From Xanthobacteraceae bacterium (GTDB taxonomy: Bacteria; Pseudomonadota; Alphaproteobacteria; Rhizobiales; Xanthobacteraceae), in assembly GCA_028290465.1 (NCBI GenBank), contig JAQGJU010000033.1, forward strand, positions 1 to 64,000: a DNA stretch of 64,000 bases, given 5' to 3'. Below are positions 17,701 to 27,804 of this stretch, one piece after another. A program made the translations under genes and the position numbers. The notes under the pieces were generated by a model. It ran no database searches. It was not told the origin of the DNA and worked only from the letters and a program-made list of their open reading frames with translations. Within the stretch, counting starts at the first letter, position 1, and each line of letters starts with the position of its first letter.

Positions 17701-18039
17701 ATGAAGAAGACTTTGATCGCGCTGACGGCGGCCCTGACCGTCGCGACGGCGACGATGGCCATCCCGGGCCAAGCTGACGCGCGCGATCGCGGCGGCGCAG
17801 TCGCGGCCGGCATCATCGGCGGCATCGCGGCTGGCGCCATCATCGGCGGCGCCGTCGCCAATTCGCCGGGCCCCAGCTATCGCACCTATGCGCCGGTCTC
17901 CGGCTATGAGCACTACGATGCGTATTCCGGCCGCTACCCGGTCGATTGCCCCGGCGGCTATTGGGCGCGGCGCCCGATCGTTGACCGCTACGGCTACACG
18001 GTCGGGTACAGCAAACCGCGCTTCTTCTGCCCGTACTGA
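17701..18039 (+). CDS. Small secreted glycine-zipper protein
   Basis: The 112-residue protein has a signal peptide ending GQADA (about residue 27), a glycine-zipper segment (GGAVAAGIIGGIAAGAIIGGAV) and a Tyr/Pro-rich tail with two cysteines (VDCPGGYWARRP and PRFFCPY). AAGGAG lies six bases upstream of the ATG. It is a paralogue in layout of the gene 250 bp upstream, but the two tails differ. The glycine zipper suggests membrane insertion or oligomerisation. The function is unknown. Confidence 0.82.
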   Translation: MKKTLIALTAALTVATATMAIPGQADARDRGGAVAAGIIGGIAAGAIIGGAVANSPGPSYRTYAPVSGYEHYDAYSGRYPVDCPGGYWARRPIVDRYGYTVGYSKPRFFCPY

Positions 18040-18056
18040 TCCCGGTTAAATTCATA

Positions 18057-18088
18057 AGCCCGGCGTGCTTTCGCGCGCCGGGCTTTTT
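18057..18088 (+). terminator. Rho-independent terminator
   Basis: AGCCCGGCG (18057-18065) pairs with CGCCGGGCT (18076-18084) and is followed by TTTTT, 18 bases after the stop of the glycine-zipper gene. Confidence 0.92.
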
Positions 18089-18110
18089 GCTGTCTTGATA
18101 GCGAAACCGA

Positions 18111-19373
18111 CTACCGCGCACCCTGCATGTGGGTCAGCACGTTAGCCGTCGGCCAGCAATCCAGTTTCAGGCCATTGGCCTTCTGATAGGCGCCGAGCGC
18201 GGCACGCGTCAGCATGCCGGCCTTGCCGTCGACCTTGTCGCGATACAGCCCGATCTTGGTCATGTGTTGCTGCATCGCCTCGACCTGCGCGGTGCGCAGT
18301 TGCGCGTCCTTCGACCAGGGCGCTTCGAACGCCTTGCCGCCCGCGATACGGTCGGCCAGATTGCCGACGAACAGCACATAGAGATCGCTGAAGTTATAGT
18401 CCTTGATGACGAAGTAGTTCTTCGGCGCCAGGAACGCCGGCCCGTAAGTGCCTTCCGGCATCAGCACCGAAGCCGGCTCGGCCAATTCCGCGGCACTCAG
18501 CGTGCGACCATAGGCCGGCACGAAGCCGCGCTTGAGCCAATCGCCGACCGGCGCCACAATGGCGGGCTCGGCGCGCGCGCAATCGAAGGTCTGCGGCGCC
18601 CGCACTTCGATCAGCCAGTTGCCGCCCTTCTGCCAGCCCTTATTGAGCAGTTGTTTGGCTGCGGACGCCAGCGCGTCCGGCACCGAAGTCCAGATGTCGC
18701 GCTTGCCGTCGCCGTCGAAATCGACCGCGTGTTTGTAGAACTCGGTCGGCAGGAACTGCGTCAGCCCCATCGCGCCGGCCCAGGACGAGCGCATGTCGGC
18801 GCGCTTGGCGTGACCTTCCTGGATGATCTTCAAGGCGAACAGGAATTCCTGCGCGAATTGCTCTTTACGTTTGCCGAGATAAGCCTGCGTCGCCAGCACC
18901 CGCAGCGCGTCGTGCGGCAGCTTGTAGCGGCCGAAATCGGTCTCACGGCCCCAGATCGCCAGCACCACATGGCCGGGCACGCCGTATTCCTGCTGGATCC
19001 GGGCCAGCGTCGCGCGGTGCTCGGCGGCGAGCTTGCGACCGTGCGCGGCCAGCGCGGCGAGACGCGCCTCCTTGAGATAATCGGCCGGCGTCTGGACAAA
19101 TTCCGGCTGGCCGGGCGGCGCGCGTTCGACGCGTCCCGGCAGCACCAGATCCGGCAACGACAGATCGGGCTCGAGACCCCGCGTCGCCGCATCGAAGGTG
19201 GCGCGGGAAACGCCGATGGCCTGGGCCTGCGGCCACATTCCGGCCAACCATTGCTGGAATGCAGCGTCGGCTGCGGCGTCCGCCGGGCCGGTCGTCAGCA
19301 GACCGCCGGCTAGCAATACCCCCAGCACGGCCCATCGCAACGTCCAGACGGCTGTAACGCGCCAATTGCGCAT
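18111..19373 (-). CDS. Lytic murein transglycosylase (MltB-like) with peptidoglycan-binding domain
   Basis: The 420-residue exported enzyme has a signal peptide (about residues 1-34), a MltB-type SLT_2 domain with the catalytic Glu in IWGRETDFGRYK and the conserved WAGAMGLTQFLPTEF, and a C-terminal PG_binding_1 domain of about 60 residues. It cleaves the MurNAc-GlcNAc bond with formation of 1,6-anhydro ends. I chose the ATG at 19373 because the hydrophobic leader begins soon after it. Confidence 0.94.
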   Translation of the reverse strand: MRNWRVTAVWTLRWAVLGVLLAGGLLTTGPADAAADAAFQQWLAGMWPQAQAIGVSRATFDAATRGLEPDLSLPDLVLPGRVERAPPGQPEFVQTPADYLKEARLAALAAHGRKLAAEHRATLARIQQEYGVPGHVVLAIWGRETDFGRYKLPHDALRVLATQAYLGKRKEQFAQEFLFALKIIQEGHAKRADMRSSWAGAMGLTQFLPTEFYKHAVDFDGDGKRDIWTSVPDALASAAKQLLNKGWQKGGNWLIEVRAPQTFDCARAEPAIVAPVGDWLKRGFVPAYGRTLSAAELAEPASVLMPEGTYGPAFLAPKNYFVIKDYNFSDLYVLFVGNLADRIAGGKAFEAPWSKDAQLRTAQVEAMQQHMTKIGLYRDKVDGKAGMLTRAALGAYQKANGLKLDCWPTANVLTHMQGAR

Positions 19374-19501
19374 GTTGGGGCTCTCCGGGGTCGCGGCACC
19401 GACCGCCCGGGACCTATCGGGCCAGGGCGGCAAAATTACGAACGAACCGAATCGTTCCGCCGCGCGTTGGTATCAGAATCATCGGTACGGAGTACCCTTC
19501 C

Positions 19502-20077
19502 ATGCAGGTTCCCCTCGAAATCGCCTTCCAGAATGTCGACGCCCAGGAATGGGCCGAGAACGATATCCGCGAGCGCGTCGCCGATCTGGAGCGGATCTAC
19601 GACCGGATCATCTCATGCCGGGTAAGGGTGCAGCAGCGCGCCACCAACCGCAGCAACAGCATTCCGCCGGTTGTGCATATCGACATCGGACTGCCCGGCC
19701 AAAATGACATCGTGGTCAGCCAGGAGCCCGAACGGCTATTGCAGAAATTTCAACACCCCGACCTGCACAACGCGATCCACGAGGCGTTCCGTGTTGCCGA
19801 GCAGCGCCTGATCAGCATCAAGGAACAGCAGACCGACCGCAGCCGCGAATGGTCGCACGAAGATATCAAGCTGGCCGGGCAGGTCGCCGAGATCGTGCCG
19901 AAAAGAGATTTCGGCTTTCTGCTGACCAACACCGGCGGCTTATTGTATTTTCACCGTGAGGCACTGCTGGTCGGCGACTTCGATACGCTGCAGCCCGGCG
20001 ACGAGGTGTTCTACGTCGAGGCCGATGGCGACACCGGACCGATCGCCACCAATGTGCGGACCAAGGCGACGCAATAG
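19502..20077 (+). CDS. HPF/RaiA-like ribosome-associated protein fused to a cold-shock domain
   Basis: The 191-residue protein has an N-terminal HPF/RaiA-like domain (about 1-105) and a C-terminal cold-shock-like domain (about 120-190; GQVAEIVPKRDFGFLLTNTGG then LQPGDEVFYVEADGDTGPIATNV). The combination suggests binding to stalled or hibernating ribosomes and RNA under stress. GGAG lies a few bases before the ATG. It stands alone between a transglycosylase and a UPF0114 gene. Confidence 0.85.
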   Translation: MQVPLEIAFQNVDAQEWAENDIRERVADLERIYDRIISCRVRVQQRATNRSNSIPPVVHIDIGLPGQNDIVVSQEPERLLQKFQHPDLHNAIHEAFRVAEQRLISIKEQQTDRSREWSHEDIKLAGQVAEIVPKRDFGFLLTNTGGLLYFHREALLVGDFDTLQPGDEVFYVEADGDTGPIATNVRTKATQ

Positions 20078-20114
20078 CGTCGCCTTCGAACGGAGGGACC
20101 GCGCTAAAAGGACG

Positions 20115-20681
20115 TCAGTGCGGCTTGTGCGACTCCGTCTGCCCCATCTTGTCGACATACGCGATACCGATGGCGGACAGAATGAATACGCAATGGATGA
20201 TGGTCTGCCACATCACGCCGGTCTCGGTATAACCGCCGGCGCGCGGCCCGCCGAGATTGCCGGCCTCGATGAAGGTGCGCAGCAGGTGGATCGACGAAAT
20301 GCCGATGATCGCCATCGCCAGCTTGATCTTCAACACGCTGGCATTGACGTGGCTCAGCCATTCCGGCTGGTCCGGATGGCCTTCGAGGCGCAGCCGCGAC
20401 ACGAAAGTCTCGTAGCCGCCGACGATCACCATCACCAGCAGGTTTGAAATCATCACCACGTCGATCAGGCCGAGCACCGCCAGCATGATGGCCTGTTCGG
20501 TGATGCTGAAGGCCTCCGTGAACAGGTGCCACAGCTCCTTCAGGAACAGGATGACATAGACGCCCTGCGCCACGATCAGTCCGAGATACAGCGGCAATTG
20601 CAGCCAGCGCGACGAAAAGATCAGCCAGGGCAGCGGCTGCAGTCCCTTGAATTCCAAGGGATCTTCCGGCTTCGGGATCAT
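20115..20681 (-). CDS. UPF0114/TIGR00645 (YqhA-like) inner-membrane protein
   Basis: The 188-residue protein has about four transmembrane helices (residues 28-50, 65-88, 118-138 and 155-175). The motifs [30 protein letters not shown] and [21 protein letters not shown] are characteristic of the YqhA family. Its function is not established. It converges on the HPF-CSD gene. Confidence 0.92.
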   Translation of the reverse strand: MIPKPEDPLEFKGLQPLPWLIFSSRWLQLPLYLGLIVAQGVYVILFLKELWHLFTEAFSITEQAIMLAVLGLIDVVMISNLLVMVIVGGYETFVSRLRLEGHPDQPEWLSHVNASVLKIKLAMAIIGISSIHLLRTFIEAGNLGGPRAGGYTETGVMWQTIIHCVFILSAIGIAYVDKMGQTESHKPH

Positions 20682-20842
20682 GGGGGACTCTTTTCAAGAC
20701 AGCGAAGAACATCATTTATACGATTCGCTGCGACATTTATGCGCTATGCAAGCCACGACAAGCGCGGCGCCAAGTCGCAGAGACGCTGGACCTGGCTGGA
20801 TGAAAGCCAAGCTACGTCAGCGCTCCTCCATTGAAGTCCTGT

Positions 20843-21814
20843 TCAGTTGCACGGCGCCTTATCGCAAGCGCGATAGGCAAATAAAAGTTTAATATCGCTG
20901 GTCGGCGTGTATTGCGATGCTTCGGCCACGAAGGTTTTTCCACGTCGCTCTAGCTTCAAGCCTGGAATGGGGCAAAGCGACACCAAATCCGCGCCGGCTT
21001 TATCAATCTCCAGCCGAAATGTTCCAATCGGCCCTGCCCAATTGGCGCCGGTCTTCAGAATGTATTCCAACCATTCCACCCGGAGGGTTCCGTCATAACG
21101 AGCCGGCAGCTTTTTTATGCCCTGGTAGAAAGCTTTGTCGGGACACCAAGGAGCCATGAACTCTACCGGACCACTGCCTCTCGTTTGATGAGTGGTACCG
21201 CCGAGCACCGGCTTATAGCTGTGCTTGACGCGAATTGCTTTGCCGGCGGGAAACACCTGATCCCAATGAAAAATTGGTCTCACCCACCATGTTGGATGCT
21301 CTCCATCCTCGTCAATCGCCCCTGCGGCAATGAGCTCCTTCGGAGCAACCCGGAAGTCCGGATCGACAAGCAGTATTTGATATTTTTGTAAAAGCTCCGT
21401 GACGTCCTTTTCCGTTCCGTCGTCGGCCTTTACATAGGCGCGGGCTTGGAAATCCGACGTGACTTCGACTCCGTCTACCTCCACGCGAAATCCGAAGATA
21501 TCGCCATCGCGCTTGGATTTATGAAATTCGTGCGGCGTCTCACTCATGTCCCCGACATGAATCTCCGGCATCGGAAACGCAACGCGGCCGCGGACATCGC
21601 GATTGGTGATGTTGCGAAAAACGTAATCGACACGAACTTCCCGGTCGCTGAGGTAAAGCTCCTCCCGCTCCATCCGCAGTTCGTTGGTTTGCTGAAATTG
21701 CAAGCCACCAGCCGCGAACACCGCCATCGTGTCATTGGCCTGCAGCGCCGCCGGCCAAAGAAGCGACAACACAACGGCCAACAAGCTGACGCAGGCCGGC
21801 TTCATATCGTGCAT
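20843..21814 (-). CDS. DUF4424 domain-containing exported protein
   Basis: The 323-residue protein has a signal peptide (to about residue 26, LQA). The pattern matches DUF4424: NDTMAVFAAGGLQF, MEREELYLSDREVRVDYVFRN, VAFPMPEIH and CPDKAF. It is probably periplasmic and of unknown function. AAGGGGG six bases before the ATG at 21814 supports that start, and an alternative ATG lies three codons further in. It is encoded downstream of ettA on the same strand with a 22-bp gap. Confidence 0.8.
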   Translation of the reverse strand: MHDMKPACVSLLAVVLSLLWPAALQANDTMAVFAAGGLQFQQTNELRMEREELYLSDREVRVDYVFRNITNRDVRGRVAFPMPEIHVGDMSETPHEFHKSKRDGDIFGFRVEVDGVEVTSDFQARAYVKADDGTEKDVTELLQKYQILLVDPDFRVAPKELIAAGAIDEDGEHPTWWVRPIFHWDQVFPAGKAIRVKHSYKPVLGGTTHQTRGSGPVEFMAPWCPDKAFYQGIKKLPARYDGTLRVEWLEYILKTGANWAGPIGTFRLEIDKAGADLVSLCPIPGLKLERRGKTFVAEASQYTPTSDIKLLFAYRACDKAPCN

Positions 21815-21836
21815 CGTCGCCCCCTTGCGGTAGCGT

Positions 21837-23483
<1,647 letters not shown>

Positions 23484-23823
23484 CGCGGCGCCCTGCCTCA
23501 TTCTTGAGCGCTTTTGCGCCGGATAAGGGGAAAATGTTGATGCTGATGTAGCGGTGCGGGCCGTTCAGGGCAAGGCAAGTCAGCCGATATCCCGGTAAAG
23601 CCGGTCCGCTTTGGGCCCTTGAACCGCCACCGCGGCCCCAAACCCGAAACAAGAACTATCGTCGAAGCCGAATATCGATGGAACCTACGTAACTTGACGG
23701 AAAGGTTGAGTCCGAATTCGCATTCATCCGGAGGGCATTTCTTACCCCTTGTTAACCACTGAGGCGCGATCCTGGGGACGGTCGAAGCAAGACCTCGACT
23801 GACGCCCAGAACCGGTGATCGCC
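23484..23823. other. Intergenic region between ettA and a small ORF
   Basis: The 340-bp gap holds the ettA promoter region, but I see no convincing promoter motif, hairpin or gene. Frames here are short or shadows of ettA on the opposite strand. Confidence 0.4.
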
Positions 23824-24033
23824 ATGGCCGACCCCCTAACCAAAGTCCCCAGCCTGACCCGCACCCTGGTTGCGACCTGGCGGACCCTGTCGCAGGACCT
23901 GTTCGACACCTACCGGCCCGAACAGCACTACATGCGCGGCCCCGGCCCGAAATGGCGCGCCAAACACGCCCCGGCCGCTCTCAACCGCGCCGACCCGGCA
24001 ATGGCCGCCTCGATGACCCCGGCCCACGCCTGA
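23824..24033 (+). CDS. Small hypothetical protein
   Basis: A 69-residue basic protein (MADPLTKVPSLTRTL..., with YRPEQHYMRGPGPKWRAKH in the centre) and no leader or membrane helix. GC-rich third positions support coding, and it lies between unrelated genes. Only a weak ribosome binding site is visible. An alternative start at 23815 adds three residues. I do not recognise it. Confidence 0.5.
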   Translation: MADPLTKVPSLTRTLVATWRTLSQDLFDTYRPEQHYMRGPGPKWRAKHAPAALNRADPAMAASMTPAHA

Positions 24034-24070
24034 GCATTTTTGCCGGTCGTACCGTTTTCCCGACGACTTT

Positions 24071-24355
24071 ATGATACCGTCGGCCATGGCGGAATTGCTC
24101 AAGCTGTCGGCCGGTCACTATTCTCTGGAACTCGATCCAGCCGAACTCCCTGTTGTGGCATCAGCCATCAAAGAATTGTACGGCATCCCGGATGTCGAAG
24201 ATTTTGGCATGGCGATAAGCTACACATTCGGCGGCCAGAGCTTCACATTCCAGAACGACTTGGACGACCCGTGCCTGATTTCCAGTTCAACCGACGGCGA
24301 TAGAATTCTGGAAGCGTTGCTGGCTCGGCTGTCGCGGGCCTCCCCAAGATCATAA
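24071..24355 (+). CDS. Small hypothetical protein
   Basis: A 94-residue acidic protein whose composition (GHYSLELDPAELPVVASAIKEL, then GIPDVEDFGMAISYTFGGQSF) looks like a genuine folded domain. A second ATG at 24086 would give an 89-residue version. Neither has a clear ribosome binding site. I do not recognise a family. Confidence 0.5.
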   Translation: MIPSAMAELLKLSAGHYSLELDPAELPVVASAIKELYGIPDVEDFGMAISYTFGGQSFTFQNDLDDPCLISSSTDGDRILEALLARLSRASPRS

Positions 24356-24550
24356 GCCTTTCGCCCGATAGTCCGGTGTCACCGGCAGGGGCAATGGCGC
24401 GGCGGCTAAACAGCCCTTCCCGCAGCCGTCCTGTCCCACGAGCCGAAGCCCCCTTAAACACCACCCCGGCGCATGCCATGATAGGCGTATCCAGCAACCG
24501 TCAGGGTTGCTGGACGGCCGCGCTCCGGCGGGGCATGACATCGGCTGGGT

Positions 24551-24600
24551 AGAGCGCGTTCAGCAAAAGTGGACGCCGGTTTTGCGTCCGAACGCGCTCT
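24551..24600. repeat. Intergenic palindrome
   Basis: Perfect 10-bp inverted repeat AGAGCGCGTT/AACGCGCTCT (24551-24560 and 24591-24600), with an inner GGACGC/GCGTCC pairing. It ends 25 bases before the D-2-hydroxyacid dehydrogenase start. It resembles the common Rhizobiales repeat units rather than a terminator. Confidence 0.65.
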
Positions 24601-24625
24601 AAACGCTTAAGATGGGAAGAGTGTG

Positions 24626-25582
24626 ATGAAGCACCGCTGCGCGATCCTCGACGATTATCAGAATGTCACGCTGACCATGGGCGACTGGTTGAGTGTCCAG
24701 AACGACATTGACATCGCCGTGTTCAACGAGCCGTTCGCGGATCTGGAGACCGCCGCCAAGGCGCTGCAGGGCTTCGACATCATCTGCATGATGCGCGAGC
24801 GCACCCCGTTTCGCCGCGACATGATCGAGAAGCTGCCGGACCTCAAGCTGCTGATCACCACCGGCGCCAAGAACAACTCCATCGATCTGGCGGCCGCCAA
24901 GGAACGCGGCGTGACCGTATGCGGCACGTCTCAGTTCGGCAGCCCGACCGCCGGCATCACGTTTGGCCTGATGCTGGAGCTGACCCGGCGCATCGGTTAC
25001 GAAAATGCCCGGTTGAAATCCGGCGCATTGTGGCAGACCACCATCGGATCCGACCTCGAAGGCAAGACGCTCGGCATTCTGGGCCTCGGCAAACTCGGCA
25101 GCCGCGTCGCCGCGATTGGCAGCGCGTTCGGCATGAAGCCGATCGCCTGGAGCCAGAACCTCACCGCCGACAAGGCCCGCGACGCCGGCGCCGTCTACGT
25201 GTCCAAGGAAGATCTGTTCCGGCAGGCGGACTTTTTGACCATTCACCTGCAACTGTCCGACCGCTCGCGCGGCATTGTCGGCGCGACCGAACTCGAACTG
25301 ATGAAGCCGACCGCCTATCTGATCAACACCGCGCGCGGCCCCATCGTGGACGAGACCGCAATGCTGACCGCGTTGCGTGACTGGAAGATCGCCGGTGCCG
25401 GGCTCGACACGTTCGACATCGAGCCGCTGCCGCTCAATCACGAACTGCGCCGGCTCGACAATGTCGTGATCACGCCGCATCTCGGTTATGTGTCGACTGA
25501 AAACTACACCGCCTACTTCAAGGGCATGGTCGAAGATATCCGCGGCTTCCTCGACGGCAAGCCGGTGCGCGTCATTTCGTAA
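24626..25582 (+). CDS. D-2-hydroxyacid dehydrogenase family protein
   Basis: The 318-residue NAD-dependent enzyme has the dinucleotide-binding LGILGLGKLGSR (about 149-160), NTARGPIVDE with the substrate-binding Arg, and TPHLGYVS with the catalytic His. It interconverts a 2-hydroxy and a 2-keto acid. I took the ATG at 24626; a GTG codon precedes it directly. It opens a plus-strand series of catabolic genes and sits 31 bp before an amidohydrolase, so they are probably co-transcribed. Confidence 0.92.
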   Translation: MKHRCAILDDYQNVTLTMGDWLSVQNDIDIAVFNEPFADLETAAKALQGFDIICMMRERTPFRRDMIEKLPDLKLLITTGAKNNSIDLAAAKERGVTVCGTSQFGSPTAGITFGLMLELTRRIGYENARLKSGALWQTTIGSDLEGKTLGILGLGKLGSRVAAIGSAFGMKPIAWSQNLTADKARDAGAVYVSKEDLFRQADFLTIHLQLSDRSRGIVGATELELMKPTAYLINTARGPIVDETAMLTALRDWKIAGAGLDTFDIEPLPLNHELRRLDNVVITPHLGYVSTENYTAYFKGMVEDIRGFLDGKPVRVIS

Positions 25583-25613
25583 GACTGCAAAGAACAACAG
25601 CTGGGAGAGCGCC

Positions 25614-26633
25614 ATGAGTGCGGCGACGCGCGGGACGTTGATCGATCTGTATTGCCACATCTATCCGAACCGCTATTTCGAGGCGATGAGCAAGGTGGCG
25701 CCGAAGCTGGAGAATATCGGCCAGCGGTTGCGCGGCATTCCGAAGCTGTTCGATCTCGACGTGCGGTTTCGCGAGATGGACCAGTTCGGCGACTACCGGC
25801 AGGTGATCTCGCTGCCCAATCCGCCGATCGAGGAACTGGCATCCGGCGAGGTCGGGCTCGGTCTCGCCCGCGTCGCCAACGACGCGATGGCGGAGCTATG
25901 CGCCAAGCACCCAGAACGTTTTCCGACCTTCGTGGCGGCGCTGTCGCTGACCGAGATCGAAGGTTCGATCGCCGAGGCGCAACGCGCGGTGCGCGATCTC
26001 GGCGCGCGCGGCGTGCAGATCTTTACCAACATCGCCGGCAAGCCGCTGGACGACCCGTCGTTCGAGCCGTTCTTCGCCGCGATGTCGGCGCTCGACGTGC
26101 CGATGTGGCTGCATCCGGTGCGCACCGCCACGATGTCGGACTATCCGGCCGAGGCGAAATCGCGTTTCGAAATGTGGTGGTGCTTCGGCTGGCCGTACGA
26201 CACCTCCGTCGCGATGGTGCGCCTGGTGTTTTCCGGGCTGTTCGACCGCTATCCGAACCTGAACATCATCACCCACCATCTCGGCGGCATGATCCCGTAT
26301 TACGATGGACGTGTCGGCCCCGGCCTCGACGTGCTGGGCGCCCGCACGTCCGACGAGGACTATTCGAAGATCCTGTCGTCGCTCAAGCGCCCGCACATGG
26401 ACTATCTGAAGGAATTCTACGCCGACACCGCGATGTTCGGCGGCGGCTCGCATGCGCTGCGCTGCGGCATCGAGTTCTTCGGACCGGACCGCGTGGTGTT
26501 CGCGACCGACACGCCGCTCGGCCCGATCAAGCCGGCCATCGACGCGCTCGACGCGTTGGAACTGCCGGCCGACGCGCAGCGCAAGATCTTTTCGGGAAAT
26601 GCCGAGAAGCTGCTGAAGATGAAATTCTGCTAG
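25614..26633 (+). CDS. Amidohydrolase-2 (ACMSD-like) family protein with altered metal motif
   Basis: The 339-residue TIM-barrel protein is related to aminocarboxymuconate-semialdehyde and gamma-resorcylate decarboxylases. Putative ligands on later strands are present (MWLHPVR, IITHHLGG, FATDTPLG). The first-strand motif is DLYCHIYP instead of DxHxH, so the first His of the usual pair is Tyr (residue 13). GGGAGAG precedes the ATG. It lies 8 bp before a second, canonical amidohydrolase. Either the metal site is modified or the protein works as a partner of its neighbour. Confidence 0.85.
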   Translation: MSAATRGTLIDLYCHIYPNRYFEAMSKVAPKLENIGQRLRGIPKLFDLDVRFREMDQFGDYRQVISLPNPPIEELASGEVGLGLARVANDAMAELCAKHPERFPTFVAALSLTEIEGSIAEAQRAVRDLGARGVQIFTNIAGKPLDDPSFEPFFAAMSALDVPMWLHPVRTATMSDYPAEAKSRFEMWWCFGWPYDTSVAMVRLVFSGLFDRYPNLNIITHHLGGMIPYYDGRVGPGLDVLGARTSDEDYSKILSSLKRPHMDYLKEFYADTAMFGGGSHALRCGIEFFGPDRVVFATDTPLGPIKPAIDALDALELPADAQRKIFSGNAEKLLKMKFC

Positions 26634-26641
26634 GACATTAA

Positions 26642-27649
26642 ATGACCGCCACCGCGATCGACATCCACACCCATATCGTCCCGCACGACTTCCCGGCCTA
26701 TGCGGGCCAGCAAGCCGGCAACAAATGGCCGCAGATGGCTGCCGCGCATGACTGTCATCATCGCAGCGTGATGATCGACGGCAAGAACTTCCGCACCGTC
26801 ACCGACGAGGCCTGGGATGTCGGCCGGCGCCTGGAGGCCATGAGCCGGCATGGCGTCCACCGGCAGGTGCTGTCGCCAATGCCCGAATTGCTGTCGTACT
26901 GGCTGCCGGACGACGACGCGGTCGCGCTGCTGCGCCACGTCAACGACACCATCGGCGGCATGATCGATCAGGCGCCGGAGCGCTTCATCGGGCTCGGCGG
27001 CGTGCCGATGCAAAACCCGGATCTGGCGACGCGCGAACTCGAGCGCCTCATGAAGGACGGCCGTTTCCGCGGCATCGAAATCGGCACCAACATCAATGGC
27101 GTGCCGATCGGCGATCCGCGCTATGCGGGCTTCTTCGCCACCGCCGAAAAGCTCGGCGCCGCGATCTTTGTGCATGCGCTGCATCCGGCCAGCACCGAAC
27201 GTGTGGTCGGCCCGCAGAAGATCATGACCTATGTCGGCTTCCCGTGCGAGACGTCGTACGCGATTGCCGGCCTGATGACCGGGGGGATTTTAAGCAAGCA
27301 CCCCAACCTGCGCATGGCATTCAGCCATGGCGGCGGCGTATTCGGCCTGATCCTGCCGCGTCTGGTGCGCGGCTGCGAGGTGACGCCGGAGATCGGCGAG
27401 CGCATCGGCGCCTCGCCGCGCGATCTTGCCCGCAAGCTGTATTACGACACACTCGTGTACGACACGCCGACAATCAAATTCCTCATCGAAACCTTCGGCG
27501 TAACGCAACTTTGCGTCGGCACCGACTTTCCGTTCGACATCCATGACCGCACGCCGCTCGACCGCATCGCGCCGCTCGGCCTTGGCGCCCATGAGTGCGG
27601 CCTGCTGCATCACGGCAACGCGCGGCGATTTCTGGGCGAGGCGGCTTAG
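26642..27649 (+). CDS. Amidohydrolase-2 / ACMSD-family decarboxylase or hydrolase
   Basis: The 335-residue protein has a canonical metal site: DIHTHIVPHD at the N-terminus, IFVHALHP, AFSHGGGVF and GTDFPFD. The family includes ACMSD, gamma-resorcylate decarboxylase, and ring-fission product hydratases or hydrolases in aromatic catabolism. It follows its divergent paralogue with an 8-bp gap, and a VOC dioxygenase-like gene follows the downstream repeat, consistent with an aromatic degradation unit. Confidence 0.88.
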   Translation: MTATAIDIHTHIVPHDFPAYAGQQAGNKWPQMAAAHDCHHRSVMIDGKNFRTVTDEAWDVGRRLEAMSRHGVHRQVLSPMPELLSYWLPDDDAVALLRHVNDTIGGMIDQAPERFIGLGGVPMQNPDLATRELERLMKDGRFRGIEIGTNINGVPIGDPRYAGFFATAEKLGAAIFVHALHPASTERVVGPQKIMTYVGFPCETSYAIAGLMTGGILSKHPNLRMAFSHGGGVFGLILPRLVRGCEVTPEIGERIGASPRDLARKLYYDTLVYDTPTIKFLIETFGVTQLCVGTDFPFDIHDRTPLDRIAPLGLGAHECGLLHHGNARRFLGEAA

Positions 27650-27669
27650 CGTTCGATGAATCCATCCGT

Positions 27670-27761
27670 CCTCATCCTGAGGAGCGCGCCAGCGCGTCTC
27701 GAAGGATGGGCGGCCACATGCTTCGAGACGCGCACCAAGAGGTGCGCTCCTCAGCATGAGG
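27670..27761. repeat. Intergenic inverted repeat (BIME-like)
   Basis: CCTCATCCTGAGGAGCGCGCC near 27670 and GGTGCGCTCCTCAGCATGAGG near 27741 are complementary with mismatches, and each half also contains a smaller hairpin (CTTCGAGACGCG). It is the same repeat type as at about 1379-1417. It lies between two catabolic genes. Confidence 0.7.
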
Positions 27762-27804
27762 CCGAGAGAGGCTAGCGACTGTCAAAGAAGACGAGAATCA
27801 AACG

